From Hydractinia symbiolongicarpus (Eukaryota > Cnidaria > Hydrozoa > Anthoathecata > Hydractiniidae): 64,000 bases of DNA. The stretch is taken from the NCBI RefSeq assembly GCF_029227915.1, contig NC_079875.1:28582001-28646000 (forward strand), in the 5' to 3' direction. The notes below the pieces were generated by a model. That model was not told where the DNA came from, did not search any database, and saw nothing but the letters and a program-made list of their open reading frames with translations. Shown here piece after piece: positions 25,492-35,988 of this stretch. The position numbers and the translations under genes are program-made. How positions within the stretch are numbered: the first letter of the stretch is position 1; each line of letters opens with the position of its first letter.

Positions 25492-25610
25492 CTAGGATAT
25501 ACACGCTGTTTTATAACAATGGTGTGTTTTAGTTTCAGCCTCGATGTTCTGAACTTCTTTGATAAATGCTATCCTCATTTTTCTCAATATGTTCTTAGCA
25601 TGACTATGGC
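25492..25610 (-). CDS. Exon-like fragment of an unrecognised protein (copy 1)
   Basis: On the minus strand the acceptor ATGTTTTCAG is followed by an open frame HSHAKNILRKMRIAFIKE, VQNIEAETKTHHCYKTA and CIS, ending in TAG. The same protein-like text occurs on the plus strand at about 47,715-47,860 (HSHSKNILKIIRIVFGKK, VKNIEAETKTHWSY), where the acceptor AG is kept as AAG but the stop is lost. Two independent copies keeping the same frame suggest a real coding origin: either a terminal exon of a host gene with a duplicate, or an ORF of a mobile element. I do not recognise the family and find no partner exons. Confidence 0.35.
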
Positions 25611-25619
25611 CTGAAAACA

Positions 25620-26580
25620 TATAATAAGTTAATAAAAAAAGCATGCTATAAGTTACTATAGCTAGTTAATGGCAATTCGGCTACATGTAACGGCCCATTG
25701 CTTAGACAAAAAAAAAGTTTAGTTCGTTTGATATACAATAAAAAAAGTAAACTTCTAATCAATTTTGTGCGTCATACAAATTTTCATATTTAAAGAATTA
25801 ATTCTGATATATATCACAACCAATTCTCGGTATAGGTTACGGGAAATAGCAAAGCATGGTTTTCCTTTGTTACGTGGTGTCATTCGTAAAGAGTGAGCCA
25901 ATGACATAAATTTTTAGGACTTACGTACAAGGCACTTTGGTTACACTTATAAGCGCAAGAAATGAACACATAAAATTTGATACTTATTACAAAAATACCA
26001 AACAAAAGAGAACAGCCTCGATGTTGTTTGATGTTGTTTTTACAGGTAGCTTAGCTACTATAATTACATTTAGGATTAAACTAGCATTTATTACTTAATA
26101 CTCAGTAAAATAGGTCAAGTTCGAATATTAAACTATTTCGCTATAGCTAGCTAGACTAAGTATGAAAGGACAAGGCTGAGCTTTATAACTGGGTTAAAAG
26201 TCAAAACTTAAAGAGGAAAATTACATCACTTTTTTAAGGTTATATTACACATATTTAAGAACACCTGCAAGAAAATGCATTGTTCATCAAGTTTCCCCAT
26301 ATGGCTAATATGGAAGATTTCTTCCTAAAAAGCATCAAAAACGTTTTTCATGTGGATTACCTTTACATTAACAAAAATTAAAAATTTGAAAATAAACTTT
26401 TGCGATTTTGTCATTCATTAGTTTTCAAATTTCTCGCTGGAAATTTTTAAGGATTAAAACCCATGTCTCACAGTAACTATTTCGTTGTTATCCTAATGTT
26501 AATACTTAAGCTTTGCAACAACTTTTGCAGGAAAATAAAAACACATCAAGAGAAAAAGTTTGTTATTAAAATATTATAAA
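25620..26580. other. Non-coding stretch
   Basis: No gene supported. AT-rich, with TAGCTAGC phrases. Confidence 0.4.
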
Positions 26581-27369
26581 CTAGTCGATAAGGCCCGTGG
26601 AAGGATAACAGAGACAAACAACCGTCATTTAAATTTTGGAGATGACGTCAGTTAATTCCACCCGTTTCCAAGTTATTTAGCTTTAAATTTAAAAGTGCAA
26701 TGCAATGGCTTCACTAATCTTAATATACTTTCCTTTGACGTCAATATTGCTTTAACGTTAAAGTTTGCTAATTTACAGAAAAAAATTTATAGGCGATGTT
26801 GTATAGTCTTTATCAAAGAAATTTTACCCACTTTGCAAAAGTCACAGACAGACAGAACTGGCGTATTATTACATAGATTAATTTCAAACCGATTAGTCCC
26901 TGCAGTCATTTTAGTGTCAATGGTATGAAAAACTATGCTAAAACTATACTAAGTAAAAGTTCTATTACTTCAGTAAAAATTGAAATAATGACTTGAAACT
27001 TAGTATTACATGTTTTTAGACCAGTTTAATGAAATGAACCCAAAAAATTTTTTTTACTACTATCATAGGTTTCTGAGTTTTTAATTTTGGCCATCTTTGG
27101 AGACGCAGATAAACTTTTTTTGACAGCATATCATTTATTTTAAGGAAGGGTTTTCAATAAGTACAAAAATTTCAGCACTTTGGGGTATTTCGCGTGGAAT
27201 GGAGGTTTTTCGTCTCCAACAGACCGCTCAATTGTTACGTTAGCCTGTGCAAAACGATTAGTCAGTAAAACCTTTAAAAAGAAAGTCGACATAGTTAAAG
27301 ATAATTGTTATATATATTTTTTTTACTGTTATTCTGTCTAAGTGGATTTTTCCACGGGTTTTATCGACT
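26581..27369. mobile_element. Non-autonomous DNA element, about 0.79 kb, GTCGATAAGGCCCGTGG termini
   Basis: The left end is CTAGTCGATAAGGCCCGTGG (26,581). The right end, read from the other strand, is TAGTCGATAAAACCCGTGG followed by AAAAATCCACTTAGAC. Another copy of this right end is at 44,699 (CAGTCGATAAAACCCGTGG, then a CCACTTA and AACAGTAAAAAA order shared with 27.3 kb). The interior has a GATGACGTCA phrase and an unrecognised 77-codon frame (26,695-26,928). No transposase is visible. Confidence 0.5.
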
Positions 27370-27401
27370 AGTCGATAAGGCCCGTGGAAAAATCCACTTA
27401 G
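27338..27401. repeat. Near-perfect 64 bp palindrome
   Basis: CTAAGTGGATTTTTCCACGG and its partner CCGTGGAAAAATCCACTTAG face each other around a central ATCGACTAGTCGAT, with only two mismatched pairs. It joins two element termini head to head, either from two adjacent copies or from the terminal hairpin of one. Confidence 0.85.
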
Positions 27402-28442
27402 GCAAAAGGCCATTAAAAAAATAAGTTGCTTTAGATGTTTTTTGCTGACGTAAGAAATGCATATAGAAAAAAAAATGTTTTTAAAATCTTACACAAAATG
27501 TCAAATGTCAAATCTTACACAAAATAGAAAAAGAACAGCTTGCAAGGTGCAAAATCTAGTTGATAAAAAGTTACAACAACGACACTCACAACATCGACAC
27601 TCACAACACCAATACTCACAAAACTGACAGTAAGAACACCAAAAGTCACAACACGGATAATAACAATGTCAGAAATAACGCATCTCAAATATATACATCT
27701 TATAAGTGATTATGTTGAAAACCCTCAGGATTTTATTCTGAAATGTCAAAAAGTTGGCCTGCAAGAGTTAGCACAAATCAACAAAAATAAGTTCTTTACA
27801 CATTTTAAATATTGTCTTTCCCTTTAAAGCTTATACAAAAATATGAAAAAGCCATAGTTTAGAAAACATTAAACGTAAATCTACAAAAATCAGTCATTTC
27901 AGTTGCATACCATTCTCTCCCACAAAAATTTACACACAGTGTAAAAATCAACCAGTTAAGAACACAAAATTTTTTCTCTTTAAGTATGATGATCCGTACT
28001 GCCCTTTACCAACAATTCTGAACCTAAATGTCAAAAAATCAATAAGCAAAGAATAAACTTGAATTAAAAAAGATCATTATTTTGAAAACATTGTATACGG
28101 TTCGTAAACAAAAGTTTACACAAAATGTAAAACAGATTGGTTTTTGAGAAACACATCTAAATCAACAAAAATAATTTCATTCAGCATGTCGTATATTGCA
28201 TCAATCTTCCACCAAAAGGTTACGAAACACATCAAAATTTAGAAAAATCAGTCATTTCAGTGCATACAGTCATCGCCCATTAGATTACAAAATCAGAAAC
28301 AAAACAATAATAAATAACTTAACACACACACTTTAAATTCTATAAAATTCGTTCCACTTGTCATATTGCATGTGGTACAGTGCACAGGTAATGTGAAAAA
28401 AATTATAGATGAATCCAGCGTGACGTCATTTGTTTACTTTTT
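27402..28442. other. Non-coding stretch with duplications
   Basis: No gene supported. AATCAGTCATTTCAGT followed by GCATAC occurs near 27,889 and 28,246, and a CAAATCAACAAAAATAA-type phrase near 27,774 and 28,153. This suggests an old direct duplication of about 360 bp. Confidence 0.4.
27577..27665. repeat. Short tandem repeat, ACACTCACAACA(T/C)CGAC type
   Basis: Five or so imperfect units of 16-17 bp: ACGACACTCACAACATCG, ACACTCACAACACCAAT, ACTCACAAAACTGAC and so on. Confidence 0.65.
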
Positions 28443-28725
28443 AGCGGTAAGCTCCTTGGCTCTGGCTTTTGCGTGGCAGGAAAAAAGATGCTAGGATTTG
28501 GTAAAGAAAGGTCTTTTACTGTGGATTTCTTCTAACGGGGACATCCTTGGGGTTATAAACTATTATCGAGTGTAGGTTGATGCCTTTTTTTATTTGAATT
28601 CATTAAAACTCATAAAAATGCCTTCGTTTGTTTGAAGAAATGAAGTGAAAATTACTTTGCTTCACCTAGCACCCCAATCTTTTTCCCTGCCACGCAAATG
28701 CCAAAGCTGAAAGAGCTTACCACTG
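28443..28725. mobile_element. MITE-like element of about 280 bp with ~50 bp inverted ends
   Basis: The left end is GCGGTAAGCTCCTTGGCTCT followed by GGCTTTTGCGTGGCAGG and AAAAAAGAT. The right end from the other strand is CAGTGGTAAGCTCTTTCAGC, then TTTGGCATTTGCGTGGCAGG and GAAAAAGAT. The arms match with a few differences. The left end alone also occurs at about 21,306. There is no coding capacity, and the superfamily is not identifiable from these ends. Confidence 0.65.
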
Positions 28726-30674
28726 TCATAGGTTAGAGAGCTAACCATGGGATGGGGAGCTGGACTTGGAGTGTTGACAAGCATGTGTACAGAAAACAAT
28801 CTAAGTGATTCTCAGGATTAAAAATTATTCAAACAGATAAAATGTGTCCCAGGTTTAGGACCAAATACCTTATCCAGCTCAGAGATAGTGGCAATGTGCT
28901 TCTAAAGCACAGTGCTAAATACATAATCTAAATTTCATGCCGTATAAATACAAATACCTGGATCTGCAACACGTTTACTTTGCACTAATCGCCCAGTGTG
29001 GTGCAACTCACAATTATATTTTGAATATCCACAGGAACTTTTTATGCAAAATAAAAAATGCTAAACAACTGTATTTGCTTTGTAGAAGTAACAATAGGCT
29101 TTATCTTTATCATAAGTCCTGTGAATGTTGGTTTATGAAAAAGATATTATACCCTACAAGCGCTCCACTGGATTTGTAACACATTACACTAAGTGTCTTC
29201 CATGTGAAACAGTTTACGCTTTATTAAGTCTTAACCTGAAGACTTTAGGTCTTCCCATTTCAAGCGAATATTACTTCCGGCTATACTTTCCCAAATTTTG
29301 TTATTTCATTAAAGAAAACCGAAAATCTACAAAATTATTATGCAGAAATTTATTTATGAAACATAGGTTTCAGCTTGTCGTGGAAACATGTTTACCAACA
29401 TGCAATGTCTTGCATACCTAACTAGCTATATACTAAGTCTTGAATGTTCACTGTTATGGGAGGTCCAAATCACTACCTAGCTATTTTTATTAAAAATGAC
29501 AGAATGACTTTGCAGCTAGCTACATTAAAGTAATATATTTAGCTCTTGTACTTTTTCACTTAATTATTTAATAACAAATGTGCCCTGAAGTGCTGGCATG
29601 GTAATGGCTAGGTAGCTTAAAATCACAAAATAAATATTATCCAGATGTGACCACCCCTCATCATCAGACCGAAAAGGCGTTTCTGTTCTTTACTTATCAT
29701 TGTGGGGTACCTCAAATTCTACTAAATCCAATGAAAAAAAATTACTTAAGAATTCCTCTTCTTTCCCTTGCACCACTCATCGCATTTCTTTGCACGCCTT
29801 TAGTTTCAAGCCACGATCTTTCAGCCGCGTCTCGGTCATAAGTTTCAGCGCTAGCCAAAATGACGGACAACGTCGAGGAATTCTAGGTAATTTCGAAAAA
29901 AATGTGGTTCTGCCTTATGATTTTCAGATTTTTGCTGCTGATAACAGAATATTTTGCCCCTCGGGTGCCACACCTCCGTATATATAGGAGTTTATTATCT
30001 TTAAAACAAACCATTAGTGCTTAAAGTGTAAAGTAGTGCTCTGAAAGAAACGGCTAGAGACTCGTTATACACCCAAGTTCATTTATCTACTAAATAATCT
30101 AAACAACGCACCTGTTTTCTTTTACTTCTCAGTAGATAGCTTTCTAGCGTTCTCCTAATAAAACTCCAATCAGTTTTTTACTTCGAATACTAAACTTCGT
30201 TTCATCCCAAAGAGAACGAATTGAAGATGTATAGAATTGGCTGAAACATTTCCAATCCGTTCTCTTTGTGATGTTAAATCATCGCACGTTAGAAATATTT
30301 CTAAACAACAACACCAACTTCGTTCGACAACAACACATCAGTTTTGTTTTTTACATTTACCTCATGATGAGTAAACATTGTTTGAAATAACTTTTTCCAG
30401 GATTACTTCTTCGCTGCGCATTTCTTTTTTCAGATGATAAACAACTTGTTTCCGTTAGATACGGCGTGCACGTTAATCTGGGGGTAAAATATAACGACCA
30501 GCGGGGCTTTTAAAACAAAAAATAAACAAAATATAAAAATTTAGTATTAATAAAATAAAAAAAGAGTTTTATTTTTTGAAATAACGGAAAAAAAAAGAAT
30601 TAAATGTTTAAATAGTAACCCTGACTTGCGTCTTTTTTAACTTGGTAAATTTTAGCGTAACGCATGGACACGAA
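28726..30674. other. Non-coding stretch with a higher-GC patch at about 29.75-29.95 kb
   Basis: No gene firmly supported. Plus-strand frames at 28,937-29,179, 29,125-29,421 and 29,700-29,987 resemble nothing I know. The patch near 29,800-29,880 has more CpG, including an ATG followed by only seven codons and TAG (29,862). It could be a promoter or 5' region, but no downstream gene is visible. Confidence 0.3.
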
Positions 30675-30810
30675 AGGTTACCTTGCAACTGGCGTCTACG
30701 CACGGTGCGTCAGCTGTAACATTAGGTAAGCTGGTGACTTTGCACGCCACGAGAAACCGCAGGTTACCTTGTAACTGGCGTCTACGCACGGTGCGTGAGC
30801 TGTAACCTTA
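30675..30810. repeat. Direct duplication of a ~45 bp CpG-rich block
   Basis: GGTTACCTTGCAACTGGCGT with CTACGCACGGTGCGT begins near 30,677, and GGTTACCTTGTAACTGGCGT with the same CTACGCACGGTGCGT near 30,762. A weaker third relative (GCGTCAGCTGTGACTGCAGG) is near 30,869. CGCACGGTGCG is itself palindromic. Confidence 0.75.
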
Positions 30811-30979
30811 TTTTGCGTCTTGTTGTTTGTGACAGTACGGTATTGTGTTGCAATAGGCAACGCACTGAGCGTCAGCTGTGACTGCAGGTCAATTTGTAAC
30901 TGTAGAAGCCTGTACGTGTGTTTTTCTCCGCTTCTGTGTTATGTTAATGAACGATTATGAACGATTTTGCTGATAATTT

Positions 30980-31175
30980 TAGAGTAGACTTTTAATTTGC
31001 AATATCGAAAATAAATAAAGGCATTTCAGTAATGTTTATTGAAAATAACATTGGCCCAGCGCAATACAAAGTACATTAAGATATTATAAAGTAGACTTTT
31101 TAATTCGCCATATCGAAAATAAAAGCATTTTAGTAATTTATATTGAAAATAATATTGGCGGAGCGCATTATTAAT
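30980..31175. repeat. Tandem duplication, about 109 bp
   Basis: GTAGACTTTTAATTTGC, ATATCGAAAATAAA and TTATTGAAAATAACATTGGC near 30,984 recur as GTAGACTTTTTAATTCGC, ATATCGAAAATAAA and TATTGAAAATAATATTGGC near 31,090. Confidence 0.75.
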
Positions 31176-31488
31176 GATCATTAGGAAAACATTAGTACGG
31201 GAATAAAACATACAAAGTACATTGTTCAAAAACGTTTATTGTAATAAACTACACCTATCTCTTTCATAAACACAACATATTATTCTACTTTTTCGTTTTC
31301 TTTTTCTTTAATTTTTTACTTGGTGGAGTTGGGGAAAGCTCCCGTTCACAAGTTCTATAAGAACCCTCCAGAGTAAAATCATCCTCTTAGGACGTGTGCT
31401 TGCGTTTACTACCTGTAGAGGGGGTTCCACAGTCTTCTAAGTCTATGGTATTAAACACTGAGTCAGCAACGTGTCTAAATCCATAGAA

Positions 31489-31915
31489 TTAGTATCCTGT
31501 GGTACATCCAAGGTAATTATCTGTGGTCGGATTCCCATAAAAGCTTTCGAATTCGGGAATACATTGTAGCATGTTTGCCTTTATCCATTGAGGGTGGGTA
31601 AACGCAAACCTTGCTACACTGTAATGGGTGGTTATACTATAAAGACAAGCACCCAGCTTCCCCAACACCTTCGCATATTCCACCACATAGGCATCATTTG
31701 TGGTGAAAAATTCTCCCAACTGCTTTATCGCATCACGTACATCTATTTTCGCACCTTTGTGTTTCGAATCGACAGTTTTTAATGCGTCTTGCACAGTATC
31801 CAAGTACCGCGCAAAGGGTTTTAAATATTTCGTCTTCAATTTTACCCGCAAGTCGGCAAAAGTAATTATATTGTTGTGGAGAGATGACGCTGTTTCTGAT
31901 AATGCGACGCTTGGT
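31489..31915 (-). CDS. Unrecognised protein, 3' exon
   Basis: After an acceptor CCTATGTAG on the minus strand, a frame of about 141 codons runs to a stop: PSVALSETASSLHNN, FADLRVKLKTKYLKPFARYL, then a charged helical stretch (QDALKTVDSKHKGAKIDV, AIKQLGEFFTTNDAYV) and a C-terminus with YSVARFAFTHPQWI and CIPEFESFYGNP. An upstream exon at 32,095-32,143 (NNKKENLAVR, donor GTGAG/GTAAGT) joins it in phase. Composition is balanced and protein-like and there are no internal stops, unlike most frames here. It may be the 3' part of the gene seen at 33.0-33.7 kb, which lies upstream on the same strand. I do not recognise the family. There is no signal peptide or membrane segment. Confidence 0.5.
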
Positions 31916-32094
31916 CTACATAGGAACTAAGAAATTGTTGTCATATGCTTTTCCGTACGGACAAATAAAGTATTTAAGGAACTGTTTATGATATCTAAAA
32001 AATATAATAGTAAAATGTATTTTAAAATCATATTTTTAAACATCATTCCAATGCATAAAAAGCAACATATGACGTTATTAAAATCACCACTTAC

Positions 32095-32143
32095 CTCACG
32101 GCGAGATTTTCTTTTTTATTGTTGGACCGTTTTTAAAGGAAGG
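32095..32143 (-). CDS. Small upstream exon of the 31.5-31.9 kb gene
   Basis: The minus strand reads RSNNKKENLAVR up to a consensus donor (GAG/GTAAGTG). Splicing to the acceptor at 31,915 keeps the frame (R then PSVALSE). The 5' limit is uncertain because a TAA lies just upstream in this frame. Confidence 0.35.
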
Positions 32144-32149
32144 AGCGTA

Positions 32150-32999
32150 TCATCTAAATAAATATGAAATAATGTTTTAAAATGTCAATGATTCCATTAC
32201 ATAGATTTATATCATTATATCATGTACATAAAAACACTGACGCTCTGCTCTTTTTTGAAGACATGTTTGAAGAAAATTAAAACAAATGTTTTTTTGCCAA
32301 CAACGAAACTTTTTTTATACAGTTTCCTAAACTAATATGCACGCTCAAATTTACTCTTAAGTATGTTTGAAAATAAAAAATGATTATTTAGGGAAAATAT
32401 AATCACGCCCTTAAATTTACTCTTAAATAAAATTGAGGGTGAAATAAATAATTAATTACAAAATAAAAAGTAGTTATTCTTTCTTAATAAGAACAACATA
32501 TTTTACTAAAAGTAAAGCGAAACATTTTATGAAAAGAGTAAATCCGTATTTATTAGTTCATTTTTTTTTACTTGCAAGTCTTGGATAAAAATACTACGTA
32601 TTTCTGTTGTTTTCTTTTTCTTTTTCTTCTTCGTCTCTAGTAAATTTGAGTAATCATGGTCATCATTCTAAGTAACCACAAGTTCATATTTATTAGTGCT
32701 AAAGTTGGTTAGGTATATTATACAAAGTATAACCTACCTGGTCGTCCTACGAGCTGTTCGTGTTTGTCCAATCTAAATTGAAATATTATATAACAGCTGC
32801 ACATAATTTTTATTCGATCAATACTTCTTACAAAATTTACACTAACACAAGTGGAAGATACTTGCACTTCACGCGTTCCTTGTTGCTTTTTAAATTGCTA
32901 AAATGGTTTTTCAGTTTGATGAAATTGCAACTTTCTGTACTGTAAAAGTAGTACTATCCTTTTACACACTTTATATCATGTAACATTTAACTTATATCA
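32150..32999. other. AT-rich interval inside the minus-strand block
   Basis: No coding segment supported. It may be intron between the 33.0-33.5 and 32.1 kb exons if these belong to one gene. Confidence 0.3.
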
Positions 33000-33510
33000 A
33001 GCATAGACAAAAATGACTGTCTTCTTTTATCGCTTGTGCTTGTGTTCTTGGAATCAGGTGTACCGCTAGTATTGTTATATAATTATTCAAGGATAGAGTA
33101 GATTTAAAATCTTTTCACTCGGGTTTATCTACCCCTCCAGCTTTTCCAGTATCGTCGAGATGAAAATGAACATACTTCGCTACCTTTTAATGCAATGCAG
33201 CCAGATACATGCTCGCACCTCTTCTCATCATATCATTTATGTATTTGTCAAATCTCTCTTTGTCGTTTTCATCCTCTTGTACACCAGTTATCGCAATTGC
33301 AGCCTTTTTGTATTGCATACTGGTGGCTTTGTGACCATCAAATTTATTATTAAGTGGTAAAATGGCGTCATTAATGTTGGTGACCATGTCAAAGGTAAAT
33401 TTCGAAATCGGTTTTTTATAAACTATAGTAATTTTGATGTTGCGACTTCCCAATTTAGGGCGAGCGTTGCTGCCAATTCGGAATAGGCCACGGATGGCCT
33501 GTTTAGCCAT
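33000..33510 (-). pseudogene. Unrecognised protein family, copy 1 (degraded 3' part)
   Basis: A 107-codon minus-strand frame begins MAKQAIRGLFRIGSNARPKL and continues NIKITIVYKKPISKFTFD, DGHKATSMQYKKAAIAITGV, QEDENDKERFDKYINDMM and GASMYLAALH. It goes on without ATG as LKVAKYVHFHLDD until a stop and frameshifts near 33,100. The copy at 50,778-51,110 has QYKKAAIAITGVEEDEKK, QYINDMMCVGASMYLAALHL and KVAKYVHFNLENIAKAG in frame. The two copies therefore share one protein, and this one is damaged at its 3' end: the donor after SMLD is GATATAAGT here but GATGTAAGT at 50.8 kb. Upstream, a frame with SRRTKRAVSFFDHFP (33,500-33,580) after an acceptor TTTATAG may be a 5' exon. The family is unknown to me. 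It is a mixed helical protein with no membrane segment. Confidence 0.5.
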
Positions 33511-33580
33511 TTACATGTAAATGTAGGGAAATGATCAAAAAATGACACAGCCCTTTTGGTACGACGCGACATCTATAAAT

Positions 33581-34760
33581 ATGTAAAAAGAATGTAAATG
33601 TTGCAGTAAATGTTATAATTAATGGCAACCTTTTCATATAACTAATTTGTAAAAAACGCATTACCTTTAAATGTTTACGACGACCAATATCAACCAAGTG
33701 ACTACTGACTTAGAATATTACACGCTGCTTTTATACTTTACTAAAATCCCTGGAGATATAAACATATAGAGGATATTTGTTTTTTTAACTGTATGGTGGA
33801 GAACTGAAACATAAAATTGAAGTTTTTATCTCGACGGTGAAGGCATATAACATACGTCACAGTAAATGTTCCGCACGGCCCCCGAGTCCTGAAACCCAAG
33901 CATATGCGTATTAACCCTATTTTGTATGGGGGGGGGGGGGGCATAAAGTGCCCGCGGCATTTTCAAAGTCTAATAACTTTTTAAATACTGGATGAAATTA
34001 CCTGAAATTTTGTGACTTTTCCTGAATTTTATTGGACTTTCGGAAAATAAAAAAAATATTTCCAAAAATTGTCTTGTCAATGTCACTTTGTCTTTTCTGA
34101 CAGGTGGTCATATCAACTTTTTATTGTAGTGCTAATAATAAATGAAACTAACCAGTTGTATGAATATGGGATTATATATGTGATAGTGACAAAAAGTCAT
34201 CATACAATATTGACATGCATACTGTGTAATTTGCAGACCGAAATATTGGTACTTTACAGACCAGAATGTTTGTAATTTCCTATTTCTCTATTTCTATTGT
34301 CATATGAAAACGTCATAGGTCATTTTGTCCCATGTCAATCCAAATTGTCTTTACTGAGTAGCTACTGACGTAAGTGCTAATAGATATACAAAGTTTTATT
34401 CCATGACAGGTCCTAACAGTAAGGTTCTCAAATATAGGTTTTTCAAAAAAAATTCTTAAAGTTTTGATCGATTTCCATTTTCTCCTTAGAGAAATATTTT
34501 GTCTTTATACCACCTGTTAATTTTTCTAATAATATCTTACATTCTTATATTACTTTTTTAATGACTAGTACTGTAAACAGTTTTAAAAAAGATAAAAAAA
34601 GAGAATTTCCAAGAAAAACATACTTTCGTCAACCGTTGTCTTATTATGACGTCATCACTTCCTGTGATGACATGTCAACCTAAATATTTTGTCACTAATT
34701 AAGTCGCAACATATTGATGCTTGTGCCAAGTTTCGTCACTTAAAACCAAACCGAACAAAA
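33581..34760. other. Non-coding stretch with a G run at 33,929-33,941
   Basis: A possible 5' exon of the 33 kb gene (DIGRRKHLK then donor AAG/GTAATG, near 33,665-33,697) is the only coding hint. Otherwise AT-rich, with no gene seen. Confidence 0.3.
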
Positions 34761-34997
34761 TTAAATTAAATATTGGTACTTTATCATCGTTTTACAGAAA
34801 GTGCATTTTGAATGTTTCCTAACACTATCCGCTATGTAGCCGCCATAACCACTACCTCTTTTTGCTATAATCCTGTCGGACAGAAGAACAGTTCCAAGTG
34901 AAATAATTTCTTTTCTATACCAACATTTTATTTCGTCAATAAAGTTGTACATTTGTCTATCAAATAGTTGTGTTTCTACCGCTATGGACATTGACAT
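34761..34997 (-). pseudogene. Possible C-terminal fragment of a transposase-like protein
   Basis: The minus-strand frame of 78 codons ends with GSGYGGYIADSVRKHSKCTF followed by CKTMIKYQYLI. A glycine-tyrosine-(V/I)-A-x-x-(V/L)-R-K segment followed by C-x-x-C is seen near the C-terminus of several P-element/THAP-like and hAT-like animal transposases (family memory). Nothing else of such a gene is visible and no inverted repeats were found. The fragment is short and the call is weak. Confidence 0.25.
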
Positions 34998-35184
34998 TAT
35001 GGCACTGTTTTTTTATGCTAGCTAGCTAGCTTGCTATATGTTATCTAAGTTACATTATTATTTCAGCTAAATAGGCAGTTTTATGCTAGCTACCTTTAGG
35101 TGTAAGTAAGGCTATACTAATTAGCTTTTTTTCTTGAAAATGACCTTCTGATCAAAGACCCTTGTTTGAGGTGCCATATGTCCG

Positions 35185-35455
35185 AGAAAAGGTCACGTTA
35201 TATTAGACAGAGTAACCCATGATTCACATGGCTAAAACTGTAGGCTGAGCTCATTTGAGCTACGAAAGTCGTGTAAGCACAGCATTCGCTCAACTAGACA
35301 ACCACCTAAGATATCTATCCTATTCTCATACTGAGCGCTAAGCAGAAAGAATAGATTCACACTTTTATAGTCTCTGGAATGACTCAGCTGGAGTTTGAAC
35401 TCAAGACCTCCCGCACTGGAAGCGAACGCGCTACCCCAAGGCTATCACTTGGTAA
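35185..35455 (-). mobile_element. tRNA-derived SINE
   Basis: Read on the minus strand, the 5' end has TAGCCTTGGGGTAGC (like a pol III A box), the stem-loop TTCGC-TTCCAGT-GCGGG (anticodon arm) and GAGTTCAAACTCC (a good B box). The D- and anticodon-arm layout is that of a tRNA, but the acceptor and T stems are imperfect. About 200 bp of unrelated sequence continues downstream (TGTCTAGTTGAGCGAATGCT, CTTACACGACTTTCGTAGC), as in the body of a SINE. Such elements are copied by a partner LINE. The loop TTCCAGT would give anticodon CCA, but I do not call a functional tRNA. Confidence 0.6.
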
Positions 35456-35988
35456 ATTTAATGGAATGTATGAAACAACATAATCAGAGCTAAGAAATAA
35501 CCCATTTAAAACTGTTACGTGAAAAAACAAACGCCAAAAGAATAAAGTGTTTTTGATACATTGCCTGTTCAGAATCCAGTATTAAATATCATTATAAATT
35601 GATTATTTCTGAAAAGTTAACTAAACCCAACTGACGAAGGGTTAGTTAATATGTTAGAAAATGTTCGCTACACAAGAACATCTTTTGCAAAGCAGACTTC
35701 GCTGTCGAAATATCCCAATCAGTTTTCTGAAGACAAGAACAAATCTGATTTCCTTTCCTTTGTAATAAGCCCATTTCTAATTGTTATCAATTCTTTGGTT
35801 GTGTGCAGGAGAGCTAATTTTGATAACTTATAAGAACTTCTTTCACTCCTACGCAAATAGTAGATCTAATATATCCTTCTGGGATTTCGGAATACTCCAC
35901 ACCGATAGGTAAATTTTCCAAAAAGTTCGTCAAGGATACAATATGGCATTTAGGTGCTGAAGAGATGCTGGCGTGGTTTTATATGCAT
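35456..35988. other. Non-coding stretch
   Basis: No gene supported. A 60-codon plus-strand frame (35,651-35,833) has no recognisable feature. Confidence 0.35.

Noticed and set aside
29860-29895. Start of a host gene (ATGACGGACAACGTCGAGG)
   Set aside because: The frame ends after eight codons at TAG and no donor before the stop keeps it open.
31489-33510. Capsid or other structural gene of a Polinton/adintovirus-type element
   Set aside because: No family-B polymerase, integrase, packaging ATPase or protease signature was found nearby, and the proteins show no pattern I could tie to such genes.
35370-35455. Functional tRNA gene (anticodon CCA)
   Set aside because: The acceptor and T stems do not pair well and the sequence continues into a repeat body. 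A SINE head is the better reading.
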